Shown: positions 8,535 through 15,925 of the stretch, piece after piece
How positions within the stretch are numbered: the first letter of the stretch is position 1
How the letters are laid out: the number at the start of each line of letters is the position of its first letter
Notes under the pieces: generated by a model
Databases searched by the model: none
What the model saw: the letters and a program-made list of their open reading frames with translations, nothing else
Told to the model about the DNA's origin: nothing
Translations under genes and position numbers: made by a program
Source of the DNA: an uncultured Clostridia bacterium
Lineage (GTDB): Bacteria > Bacillota > Clostridia > Christensenellales > DTU072
DNA: 20,591 nucleotides
Assembly (NCBI GenBank): GCA_934296355.1
Contig: CAKRAY010000012.1
Location: 1-20,591, forward strand
Direction of reading: 5' to 3'

Positions 8535-10243
8535 TAGTTCGCCTCCCTGCTATTTAACACGCTCGTTTCGTAGATTTCCTTATATAAAGGACACGAGCGT
8601 AGGAGTTCATCGTGAACTCCGTAGCCGACCATGCGACCGTTATCGAGAACGATGATTTTGTCCGCGTCCATAACTGCCGAAGCGCGTTGAGAAACGATTA
8701 TCGTAGTTACGCCGCTTTTTCTTATCGTCTTACGCAATTTGGCGTCGGTAATGTTGTCGAGCGCGCTCGACGCGTCGTCGAGAATGAGTACTTCGCTTTT
8801 TTTGCAAAGCGCTCTCGTCACCGACAAACGCTGTTTTTGTCCGCCCGAAAAGTTTACGCCGCCGCGCAAAACTTTTTCGTCAAGTCCGTTCTCTTTGGCG
8901 GCGATTACGTCCGCACTTTGCGAGTCGCGGATTGCCGCGTTTATTACTTCCTCGTCGAGTTCGTTCGACAAAGTCAGGTTTTCCCTAATCGTGTCGCTGA
9001 AAAGGAAAGGTTTTTGCATAACCACGGCGATCGCGGAACGAAGTTGTTTCTTAGGATATTCTTTCACGTTCACGCCGCATAGCAAAACTTCGCCTTGCGT
9101 GGCGTCGTAAAATCTCGGTATAAGATTGATAAGCGAGGACTTGCCGCTGCCCGTACCGCCGATAACGCCCACGGTTTCGCCTTCGGCAACTCGGAAAGAC
9201 ACGTTTTCGAGCGCGTTGCCGCCGCCGTAAGAAAGGCAAACGTTTTTGAATTCGATTTTCGGCGCGCCCTCGATGGGAACGACGGGTTTGTCGGAGAAAG
9301 TTTGCGAAGGCGCGGTTTCGAGAAGTTCCGCGACCCTTTTTCCGCTTGCGCCCGCTTTGGAAACGGTTATTACCAAACTCGCGAGTTTGATTAGTTCTAT
9401 GAGAATTTGGCTTATGTAATTGTAAAGCGCGATTACCTGACCGTTAGTAAGAATACCTTTATCGACCCTTATCGCGCCGACGTAAAGAAGCGCGACGATA
9501 GCCATGTTGACGATAACGTAGGTGAGGGGGTTGAGGAGCGCGGAAATTCTTCCCGCGAAAAGTTGACTTTTAGTAAATTTTTCGTTGGTTTCGCGGAAAT
9601 TCTTTACTTCGTTGTCCTCTTTTGCGAAAGCGCGTATCATTCTCACGCCGGTGACGTTTTCGGGAGTGGTGACGTCGTCAAGTTCTTTTTGCGACTTTTT
9701 ATAAAGTCCGATACCGGACAAGAGTATCGCGAAAACCACGGCGAACAAAACGGGGAGCGCGACGGCGAATACCGAACCACTTACCGCGTCGATGAGAAAA
9801 GCCGAAATCATCGCGCCGAAAACGACGAAAGGCGAGCGTAAAAGTAATCTCAGCGTTAAATTAACGCCGTCTTGTAACCTGTTTATATCGCTCGTCATAC
9901 GCGTGATAATCGTTGCCGAACCTATTCTGTCGAGGTCGGAAAAAGACAGTTTGTTAATTTGTTTGAACACGTCGGACTTGAGTTCCGCGCATACGCCCGT
10001 GGCGCACTTCGCGCTGAAATACTGCGCTACGACGGAAAAAAGCAAACCGACTATGCCGAGAACAATTAAAATAACGCCGCGCGTGATAATGTAGTTTTTA
10101 TTCCCCGTCGCGATGCCGTTGTCTACGATTAAAGCGACCACGTAAGGAACGACGAGTTCGAGCGCAGCCTCGCACATCTTGAATAAAGGCGCGAGTAAAG
10201 TTTGCGTTTTGCGTTTTTTGAAGTATACGAATAAACTTTTCAT
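8534..10243 (-). CDS. ABC exporter half-transporter with the degenerate catalytic site
   Basis: A transmembrane domain (about 1-310) is followed by a nucleotide-binding domain. I place the start at ATG 10243 (569 residues, beginning MKSLFVYFKK), which is where homologous transporters begin. The frame is open to an ATG at 10342, but those 33 extra residues are read out of frame through a DUF4422 remnant and look nothing like a transporter. The ribosome site is weak (CGGGA, 9 bases before the ATG). Walker A is GGTGSGKSS (362-370) and the signature is intact FSGGQKQ (465-471). The catalytic glutamate is replaced by aspartate (LDD, D490) and the switch histidine by glutamine (VSQR, Q519). These two changes mark the non-catalytic half of a heterodimeric exporter. 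It forms an operon with the downstream half gene. Confidence 0.94.
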   Translation of the reverse strand: MKSLFVYFKKRKTQTLLAPLFKMCEAALELVVPYVVALIVDNGIATGNKNYIITRGVILIVLGIVGLLFSVVAQYFSAKCATGVCAELKSDVFKQINKLSFSDLDRIGSATIITRMTSDINRLQDGVNLTLRLLLRSPFVVFGAMISAFLIDAVSGSVFAVALPVLFAVVFAILLSGIGLYKKSQKELDDVTTPENVTGVRMIRAFAKEDNEVKNFRETNEKFTKSQLFAGRISALLNPLTYVIVNMAIVALLYVGAIRVDKGILTNGQVIALYNYISQILIELIKLASLVITVSKAGASGKRVAELLETAPSQTFSDKPVVPIEGAPKIEFKNVCLSYGGGNALENVSFRVAEGETVGVIGGTGSGKSSLINLIPRFYDATQGEVLLCGVNVKEYPKKQLRSAIAVVMQKPFLFSDTIRENLTLSNELDEEVINAAIRDSQSADVIAAKENGLDEKVLRGGVNFSGGQKQRLSVTRALCKKSEVLILDDASSALDNITDAKLRKTIRKSGVTTIIVSQRASAVMDADKIIVLDNGRMVGYGVHDELLRSCPLYKEIYETSVLNSREAN

Positions 10244-10260
10244 CTTTTTATTCCCGTGAG

Positions 10261-10562
10261 TTATCTGTTTTTGTATATGTCGAAAACGAACGTTCTGCGA
10301 TAATGCGTTAAACCGTAGTAGTCCGCGTCGAGATTTTTCCAAGCGTAGTACGCCGCCGTCAACTCGTTATACGAGCGGTTTTTTGCCGAAGTATTATCGC
10401 CCGTATCGCCTGCCGACGGTGTTTTTTTTACGAGCGCGGCTTTCCAATTTTCGTCGAAATTTTCGTCGATAAGCGCGCGACCGGCGGTTATAGGTAAGAA
10501 GTCCTTGCCGCTAAAAAAACCGAGGATTTATGATATACTATCATAATCTTAATATTCGGCAT
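10261..10562 (-). pseudogene. Broken DUF4422-type glycosyltransferase (N-terminal fragment, frameshifted)
   Basis: An ATG at 10562 opens MPNIKIMIVYHKSSV, the usual start of DUF4422 capsular-polysaccharide glycosyltransferases. After a T7 tract (A7 on the plus strand, 10513-10519) the reading continues in another frame as FFSGKDFLPITAGRAL, then TGDNTSAKNRSYNELTAAY, YAWKNLDADYYG and HYRR, ending at TAA 10263-10261. Adding one T to the tract would join both parts into one 100-codon frame. Intact domains of this family are roughly twice that length, so the 3' half is also missing; the ABC gene begins 18 bases further on. A reasonable ribosome site (AAGGAG, 10582-10577) lies 14 bases before the ATG. 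The match rests on motif recall, but the order and spacing of all motifs fit. The frameshift may be real, phase-variable or a sequencing error; the 3' truncation is independent of it. Confidence 0.82.
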
Positions 10563-10566
10563 AACA

Positions 10567-10595
10567 AGTATACTATCTCCTTGTCTTGTAGTCAA
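10567..10595 (-). promoter_or_regulatory. Strong sigma-A type promoter upstream of the DUF4422 remnant and ABC operon
   Basis: On the minus strand TTGACT (10595-10590) and TATACT (10572-10567) are separated by exactly 17 bases. The -10 box ends only four bases before the ATG at 10562, so a transcript would start at or almost at that ATG and would not include the AAGGAG in the spacer. It is the only good minus-strand promoter seen before the ABC operon and probably drives it, leaving a leader of about 320 bases made of the pseudogene. Confidence 0.65.
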
Positions 10596-10613
10596 ACAAA
10601 ATAACAAATCGGT

Positions 10614-10649
10614 AGCGTGTAGCGCTCTTAATTTCCCGCGCGCTACGCT
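10614..10649. other. Bulged inverted repeat between divergent promoters
   Basis: AGCG-TG-TAGCGC (10614-10625) can pair with GCGCTACGCT (10640-10649), leaving a two-base bulge and a 14-base loop. The hexamer GTAGCG occurs twice in direct order (10612, 10619) and once inverted. No T run follows on the plus strand, so it is not a typical terminator. It lies between the minus promoter at 10567-10595 and the plus promoter at 10668-10696 and could be a regulator site or insulating hairpin. The rest of the 10563-10735 gap holds only these promoters. Confidence 0.35.
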
Positions 10650-10667
10650 TTCCGTATATGAGTATTG

Positions 10668-10696
10668 TTGACTATTTTTTATGAAAATGATAATAT
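10668..10696 (+). promoter_or_regulatory. Near-consensus sigma-A promoter of the aminotransferase operon
   Basis: TTGACT (10668-10673) and TAATAT (10691-10696) have a 17-base spacer, and TG at 10688-10689 gives an extended -10 element. The start codon at 10736 follows about 40 bases later, with GAGGA seven bases before it. Confidence 0.8.
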
Positions 10697-10735
10697 GTTT
10701 AATATAATTTGCAATAAAAATTCGAGGAATAAAGA

Positions 10736-11920
10736 ATGTTTAACGAAAAAATGATTGCGCTCGGCAGTAACCGCTCGGTAATAAGAGAGTTGTTCGAGTT
10801 CGGAAAGAAATTCGCAAGCGAGAAAGGCGCGGAAAACGTTTTCGACTTCTCGCTGGGCAATCCCAACGTACCCGCGCCCGAAGAGGTAAGGAACGCGCTT
10901 ATAGATTTAGCGAAAATTCCCGACAGTACGAAACTCCACGGCTACACCTCCGCGCCCGGCGACGGCGAAACGTTGAAAAAAATCGCAAGCGGTATAAACG
11001 ACCGTTTCAAAGTAGGCATAACTCCGTCCGAAATATACATGACTTGCGGCGCGGCCGCCTCTTTGACGATTACGTTAAGGGCGTTAAGTACTCCGGGCGA
11101 TAACTTTATCGTTTTCGCGCCGTATTTTCCCGAATACAAAGTTTTCATAGAGGGCGCGGGAGCGGAAGTAAGGGTTGTAACGGCGGGCGAAAATATGTCG
11201 CTTAACCTTGACGAATTGAAAGAAACTATAGACGAAAACACGAAGGGCGTTATCATTAACTCTCCGAACAACCCGTCGGGCGTAGTGTATTCCGAGGAGC
11301 AGATAAAAACGCTTTGCGGTATTTTAGGGTCTGAAAGTAAAAAGTTCGGACGCCCGATATTCCTAATAAGCGACGAGCCGTATAGAGAGATAGTTTACGA
11401 CGGAACGACCGTTCCGTACCCGATGCATTATTACGACGACGTCGTTATTTGTTACAGTTACTCTAAGTCGCTTTCGCTTCCCGGTGAGAGAATAGGCTAT
11501 ATCGCCGTTTCTCCGAAAGCGTATGAAAAAGAAAAATTATACTATGCGATTTGCGGCGCGGGAAGAGTTTCGGGTTTCGTTTGCGCGCCGAGCACATATC
11601 AAAAGGTCATCGCAAGATGCGACGGACTGACCGGAGATATTGCCGCGTATAAGCGTAATCGTGATTTGATATGCGACGCGCTTAATAAGTACGGTTACGA
11701 GTTCGTTAAGCCGCAAGGGGCGTTTTATCTCTTCGTGAAATCGCTCGAAGAAGACGCTAACGCGTTTAGCGACAAAGCGAAGAAATTCGGCTTGCTGTTA
11801 GTTCCGAGCGACACGTTCGGCGTTAAAGGTTACGTACGCATATCCTATTGCGTGGACTACGACATGATCAAGCGTTCGCTCGATAAATTTAAGGCGTTAA
11901 AGGAAAGTTACGAATTATGA
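10736..11920 (+). CDS. PLP-dependent aminotransferase, class I/II (aspartate aminotransferase-like)
   Basis: A fold-type I aminotransferase of 394 residues, a typical length. Visible landmarks are SLGNPNVPAPEEV near the N-terminus, the cofactor-phosphate region TCGAAASLT, INSPNNPSG (asparagine contacting PLP), ISDEPYREIVY (aspartate pairing with the pyridine nitrogen), the Schiff-base lysine K244 in SYSKSLSLPGERIGY, and the C-terminal arginine in YVRISYC that usually binds the substrate carboxylate. It probably transfers amino groups between an amino acid and 2-oxoglutarate; aspartate, alanine or aromatic substrates cannot be told apart here. It is the first gene of a three-gene operon and its TGA overlaps the next ATG by four bases (ATGA), so the two are translationally coupled. 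The RNA-methyltransferase neighbours do not point to a particular amino-acid pathway. Confidence 0.94.
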   Translation: MFNEKMIALGSNRSVIRELFEFGKKFASEKGAENVFDFSLGNPNVPAPEEVRNALIDLAKIPDSTKLHGYTSAPGDGETLKKIASGINDRFKVGITPSEIYMTCGAAASLTITLRALSTPGDNFIVFAPYFPEYKVFIEGAGAEVRVVTAGENMSLNLDELKETIDENTKGVIINSPNNPSGVVYSEEQIKTLCGILGSESKKFGRPIFLISDEPYREIVYDGTTVPYPMHYYDDVVICYSYSKSLSLPGERIGYIAVSPKAYEKEKLYYAICGAGRVSGFVCAPSTYQKVIARCDGLTGDIAAYKRNRDLICDALNKYGYEFVKPQGAFYLFVKSLEEDANAFSDKAKKFGLLLVPSDTFGVKGYVRISYCVDYDMIKRSLDKFKALKESYEL

Positions 11921-12591
11921 GAATGAGAAGAAGAACCAACGCGGACGAAAGACTGCGCCTTTGCGGGGATTATTATATCGATACGACGGAAAGCGAGATG
12001 AACTTCGCTTTGGCGGTGCGGACGAAAGAGTACTTAGACTTCGAGAAAATATTCGGCAATGCCAATCCCGTGGTTGCGGAGATAGGTTGCGGGCAAGGCT
12101 TTTTCGCGTGCGAGTACGCCAAGTCGCGCCCGGACGTCAACGTTTTGGCGATAGAAAGAATAAGTAACGTCATATTGACGGGCGTGGAAAAGGCGTTCGA
12201 GGAGAAAATTCCTAACGTCAGGTTTTTAAGAGTTCGCGCCGAACTTTTGCCTAAGTACCTGCCGCCGCAGTCGATTAGCGGTTTGTTTTTGAACTTTTCT
12301 ACGCCGCTTCCCAAAAAAGGCTACGAAAAACAGCGTTTGACGAGCCGAAGAAATTTAGAAGCATATAAGACTTTCCTAAAAAGCGGCGCGTTTTTGGAGC
12401 AGAAAACCGACGACCGCGACTTTTTTGAGTTCTCGCTCGGAGAATTGAGCGAGTCCGGCTTCGAAATAACCGAAAAAATTTACGATTTACACGCAAGCGG
12501 CAAAGATAATATCGTCACCGAATACGAAAGCAAGTTCGTATCGCTCGGCTTGCCGATTTATTTTTTAGCGGCGATATATAAGGAGAAATAA
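11917..12591 (+). CDS. trmB: TrmB-like tRNA (guanine-N7)-methyltransferase, divergent active-site motif
   Basis: A 224-residue class I SAM-dependent methyltransferase. The N-terminus MRMRRRTNADERL and the C-terminal TEYESKFVSLGLPIYFL (TEYE 201-204) are typical of TrmB, which makes m7G46 in tRNA. The SAM-binding loop is EIGCGQG (55-61), and KTDD at 163-166 matches the family's later acidic motif. The normally conserved FxDPWPKxRHxKRRL block is altered to FSTPLPKKGYEKQRL (127-141): the DPW aspartate is replaced by threonine, tryptophan by leucine and the RH pair by GY. In the E. coli enzyme, as I recall, residues in this block are important for activity, so this copy may have shifted specificity or reduced activity, or belong to a clade that tolerates these changes. 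The start overlaps the aminotransferase stop (ATGA); an alternative ATG two codons in is possible. Its stop overlaps the next start (TAATG). Confidence 0.82.
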   Translation: MRMRRRTNADERLRLCGDYYIDTTESEMNFALAVRTKEYLDFEKIFGNANPVVAEIGCGQGFFACEYAKSRPDVNVLAIERISNVILTGVEKAFEEKIPNVRFLRVRAELLPKYLPPQSISGLFLNFSTPLPKKGYEKQRLTSRRNLEAYKTFLKSGAFLEQKTDDRDFFEFSLGELSESGFEITEKIYDLHASGKDNIVTEYESKFVSLGLPIYFLAAIYKEK

Positions 12592-13754
12592 TGTACACGT
12601 TAACGTTAAAGAAAGGAGAGGAAAAGCGTATACTTACGCATCCGTGGGTTTACGCCAACGAGGTGGCGAAAATCGAGGGCAAAGACGCGCAAGGCAGCGT
12701 TGCCAAGGTGGTAGCGTTCGACGGAAGGTTCGTAGGGTACGGCTTTATAAATCACAAATCGAAGATAATCGTGCGCATCGTTTCACGCGACGAAACGCCG
12801 ATTGACAGGGACTTTTTCCTTTCGCGTATCAAGAAAGCCAAAGAGTACCGAGAAAATCTCGGATACGGCGATAATTACCGGGTCGTGTTCGGAGAGAGCG
12901 ACAAACTCCCCGGGTTAATCGTCGACAAATACGCCGACCACCTCAGCGTACAGTTTCTTACGCTCGGTATGGACGTGAGAAAAGATATGATCGTTTCCGT
13001 GCTGAAAGAACTTTTCGAGCCGAAGTGCATTTACGAAAGAAGCGACGTTTCGGTAAGAGAAAAAGAGGGGCTGGAACAAGTTAAGGGCGTGCTTTACGGC
13101 GAATTAAACCCCGACCTTACCATTACGGAAAACGGCATAAAGATGAAAATCGACGTGGCGAACGGGCAAAAAACGGGGTATTTTCTCGACCAAAAAGAAA
13201 ACCGCGATAACCTAAAATACTACGTCAAGGGAAAAACCGTTCTCGACTGTTTTTGCAACCAAGGCGGCTTTTCTTTGAATGCGGCGAAACACGGAGCAAA
13301 AGAAGTAACGGCGGTGGACGTAAGCGACCTTGCGTTAAATTGCGTAAAAGAAAACGCCGCTTTGAACGGTTTTAATAATATTCAAACGATAAACGCGGAC
13401 GTGTTCGAACTGCTGAGAGCGTATAAACGCGACGGAAAAAAGTTCGACGTGATTATCCTCGACCCGCCCGCTTTCGCCAAGACTGCGGATAAAATAAAAG
13501 AGGGCTACAAGGGGTATCGTGACATAAACACGCTGGCAATGAAACTCCTTAACGATAACGGCGTTTTGATTACTTGCAGTTGCAGTCAGCACATGACCGT
13601 GCCGCTTTTTACGAAAATGCTCGAAGAATCTGCCGAGTTCGCGCATACCGATATGAAGTTCGTCGAACTGCGCGTACAAGCCAAAGACCACGCTTGCTTG
13701 ATTTCTTTGGAAGAAGCGCTTTATCTAAAAGTCGGGGTGCTTATAAAAGTATAA
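12591..13754 (+). CDS. RlmI-like class I SAM-dependent rRNA methyltransferase with PUA domain
   Basis: A 387-residue protein of the RlmI/YwbD type, which in E. coli makes m5C1962 in 23S rRNA. The N-terminal PUA-like RNA-binding domain is residues 1-75 (LKKGEEKRILTHPWVYANEV). A linking domain with GESDKLPGLIVDKY (101-114) follows, then GQKTGYFLDQKENR (192-205), the usual entry to the methyltransferase. SAM motif I is DCFCNQGGFSLNAA (219-232), the acidic motif II is AVDVS (241-245), motif IV is DPPAFAK (291-297), and CSCSQH (329-334) carries the probable catalytic cysteine. Length and domain order match the family, so the enzyme is probably active. The position methylated is inferred from the family. 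It is the last gene of the operon, coupled by a one-base overlap and ended by the hairpin at 13771-13809. Confidence 0.92.
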   Translation: MYTLTLKKGEEKRILTHPWVYANEVAKIEGKDAQGSVAKVVAFDGRFVGYGFINHKSKIIVRIVSRDETPIDRDFFLSRIKKAKEYRENLGYGDNYRVVFGESDKLPGLIVDKYADHLSVQFLTLGMDVRKDMIVSVLKELFEPKCIYERSDVSVREKEGLEQVKGVLYGELNPDLTITENGIKMKIDVANGQKTGYFLDQKENRDNLKYYVKGKTVLDCFCNQGGFSLNAAKHGAKEVTAVDVSDLALNCVKENAALNGFNNIQTINADVFELLRAYKRDGKKFDVIILDPPAFAKTADKIKEGYKGYRDINTLAMKLLNDNGVLITCSCSQHMTVPLFTKMLEESAEFAHTDMKFVELRVQAKDHACLISLEEALYLKVGVLIKV

Positions 13755-13770
13755 CTTATATCTACTAATA

Positions 13771-13809
13771 AAAAAAAGAGCATAGGTAAGGTTCCTATGC
13801 TCTTTTTTA
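13771..13809. terminator. Bidirectional Rho-independent terminator between convergent operons
   Basis: AGAGCATAGG (13777-13786) pairs perfectly with CCTATGCTCT (13794-13803) around a 7-base loop, flanked by an A run on the left and a T run on the right. It therefore reads as a terminator on both strands, for the methyltransferase operon (+) and for cysS (-). Confidence 0.93.
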
Positions 13810-13823
13810 TAAAAAACAAATAA

Positions 13824-15221
13824 TCAGATTTTCGTCACTACCACGCCTTCGCGCGTATCTTTAATATTATATCCGAGGTTGGTAATCTCGGCGCGAATCT
13901 CGTCGGCGAGAGTAAAGTTCTTATCTTTTTTCGCTTGCTTACGTTTTTCTATCAAAACCGCGACTTCTTCGGGATAATCGTTTGCGCGTTCGGTTTGCGT
14001 TTCGGGCGCTTTAACTTTATCGAAGTCAAGACCGAAAACTCTGTCGAAGTCGAGGGCGAGGGCGTAAACGTCCTTACTCTTCGGTTCTTTAAGTAAATTG
14101 AACAGTACGCCGAGCGCAAGCGGAATGTTTATATCGTCGTTAATCGCGTCTATGAATTGATTTTTATACTTTTCAAGGACTTCGGGAGCGGTTTTCGCGT
14201 CGCTTACTTTATGTTGATACAGCGCGGCGTTAAGTTTGCTTCTCGAAGTTTTAGCCATATTCATTCCTTCGAAAGTGAAGTTTAATTTCTTGCGATAATG
14301 GGCGTTAAGGCAAAGGAAACGGAAATCGAGCGGGTCGTAGCCTTTTTCTCTTAACTGCGCGATAGTGTATACGTTTCCGAGGCTTTTACTCATTTTGCCG
14401 CCGTCTACCATCATAAACTCGCCGTGCATCCAATAGTTAACCGTCTTTTTACCGGCAAGCGCTTCGTTTTGCGCAATCTCGTTTTCGTGATGTACCGGTA
14501 CCGCGTCTATGCCGCCGGTGTGTAAATCGAAAACTTCGCCTAAGTATTTGCGGCTCATCGCGCTACATTCTATATGCCAACCCGGGAAACCCATGCCCCA
14601 CGGGCTTTCCCATTGCATTATGTGATTTTTGTTTGCCTTTTTCCATAACGCAAAATCGGCGGGATGACGCTTCTCGCTGTTTTCTTCCACTCTCGCGCCC
14701 GCTTCTTTTTCTTCGAGCGTTTGTCCGGAAAGTTTTCCGTAAGAGGGGAACTTGCTTATATCGAAGTAGATTCCGTCGCTTATTTCGTAGGCGTAGCCTT
14801 TTTCGAGCAGTTCTTCTACAAAACGTATCATTTCGGGAATATGCTCGGTCGCTTTGGCGATTATTTCGGGTTTGCCGATGTTAAGCGCGGCGATATCGTC
14901 GAAGAATACTTTGGTATAAAACTCGGCGATTTCCCAAGGCGATTTCTTTTGTTCTCTGGCGGCTTTTGCCATTTTGTCTTCGCCTTCGTCTCCGTCGCTG
15001 AGCAAGTGACCTACGTCGGTAATGTTCATGACGCCTTTTATTTTATAGCCGTCGTATTTAAGCACGCGGCGAATAAGGTCCATAAACACGTAAGTACGTA
15101 AGTTGCCGATATGCGCGTAACTGTATACGGTCGGACCGCAAGAATACATTCTGACCGTTTTCCCGTCGATGGGGATAAAATCTTCTTTTTTTCTGTCAAG
15201 CGTATTGTAAACTCTAAGCAT
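13824..15221 (-). CDS. cysS: Cysteine--tRNA ligase
   Basis: A class I aminoacyl-tRNA synthetase of 465 residues, full family length, which charges tRNA-Cys with cysteine in the cytoplasm. The HIGH motif is HIGN (37-40) in [13 protein letters not shown], and KMSKS is at 276-280. The cysteine-selecting zinc site is complete: C28, C219 in WHIECSAM, H244 and E248 in VHHENE. A C-terminal helical segment ([18 protein letters not shown] ... [18 protein letters not shown]) is the usual anticodon-binding DALR-type end. It follows cysE with only seven bases between, its ribosome site AAGGAA lying inside or just after the cysE stop, so the two are co-transcribed. Confidence 0.98.
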   Translation of the reverse strand: MLRVYNTLDRKKEDFIPIDGKTVRMYSCGPTVYSYAHIGNLRTYVFMDLIRRVLKYDGYKIKGVMNITDVGHLLSDGDEGEDKMAKAAREQKKSPWEIAEFYTKVFFDDIAALNIGKPEIIAKATEHIPEMIRFVEELLEKGYAYEISDGIYFDISKFPSYGKLSGQTLEEKEAGARVEENSEKRHPADFALWKKANKNHIMQWESPWGMGFPGWHIECSAMSRKYLGEVFDLHTGGIDAVPVHHENEIAQNEALAGKKTVNYWMHGEFMMVDGGKMSKSLGNVYTIAQLREKGYDPLDFRFLCLNAHYRKKLNFTFEGMNMAKTSRSKLNAALYQHKVSDAKTAPEVLEKYKNQFIDAINDDINIPLALGVLFNLLKEPKSKDVYALALDFDRVFGLDFDKVKAPETQTERANDYPEEVAVLIEKRKQAKKDKNFTLADEIRAEITNLGYNIKDTREGVVVTKI

Positions 15222-15228
15222 AGTTATA

Positions 15229-15906
15229 TTATTCCTTTTTTTGAGTCGTTTCTTCGTCTGGCATCGTAATAGAATACCGACAAGCGTTAATGTGAAGGTC
15301 TTTTTCTATTTCCGCAAGTCGCGCGTTTAATCTCGCGAACTCTTCCAAAACCGGGTCGGGCAACTTTTGGTCCAAGTCGTTATATTTTTCGCCATGCATA
15401 CGAACTATTCTGCCGGGAACGCCCACTACCGTACAGTGCGACGGAACGTTTTTTAATACCACGCTTCCCGCGCCGATACGACAGTTGTCGCCGATAACGA
15501 CCGGACCTAAAATCTTGGCGCCTGCGCTGATCATTACGTTGTTGCCGATAGTAGGGTGCCGTTTGCCGACGTCTTTACCCGTTCCGCCGAGGGTTACGCC
15601 TTGATAAATCGTCACGTTGTCGCCGATTTCCGTGGTTTCGCCTATTACCAAGCCTACGCCGTGGTCGATGAACACGCCTTTGCCGATTTTAGCGGCGGGA
15701 TGAATTTCTATTCCGTAATTGCGACGCGCGCGAGCGGTTATTATGTAAGAAAGAAAGCGCAGTCCGTGATTGTAACACCAATGCGCTCGTCTATACGCGC
15801 ATAAAGCGCGAAAACCGCCGTAAGTAAAAAAAACTTCAAACTTGCTTTTGGCGGCAGGGTCTTTCTCGACCGCCGCCGTCAAATCGCATTTTATATTGTC
15901 AAACAT
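15229..15906 (-). CDS. cysE: Serine O-acetyltransferase
   Basis: The enzyme makes O-acetylserine from serine and acetyl-CoA, the first committed step of cysteine synthesis. The 225-residue length is the short Firmicutes form with a reduced N-terminal helical domain. A left-handed parallel beta-helix of hexapeptide repeats runs from about 65 to 165 (IHPAAKIGKGVFIDHGVG, VIGETTEIGDNVTIYQG, TLGGTG, RIGAGSVVLKNVP). H82 in IDHG and H117 in KRHPTIG match the conserved active-site histidines, and E67 (GIEIHP) takes the place of the enterobacterial aspartate, as usual in Firmicutes. The roughly 55-residue tail after VVGVPGRIV is charged and ends in TTQKKE. Placement before cysS links cysteine supply to tRNA charging, as in Bacillus. 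No O-acetylserine sulfhydrylase gene (cysK) is in this window. Confidence 0.96.
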   Translation of the reverse strand: MFDNIKCDLTAAVEKDPAAKSKFEVFFTYGGFRALCAYRRAHWCYNHGLRFLSYIITARARRNYGIEIHPAAKIGKGVFIDHGVGLVIGETTEIGDNVTIYQGVTLGGTGKDVGKRHPTIGNNVMISAGAKILGPVVIGDNCRIGAGSVVLKNVPSHCTVVGVPGRIVRMHGEKYNDLDQKLPDPVLEEFARLNARLAEIEKDLHINACRYSITMPDEETTQKKE

Positions 15907-15925
15907 AGTTTATAAAAAACCTTTT

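Noticed and set aside
10244..10342. N-terminal extension of the ABC half-transporter from ATG 10342
   Set aside because: These codons read through the DUF4422 remnant in a different frame, resemble no transporter N-terminus, and the M at 10243 matches where homologues begin.
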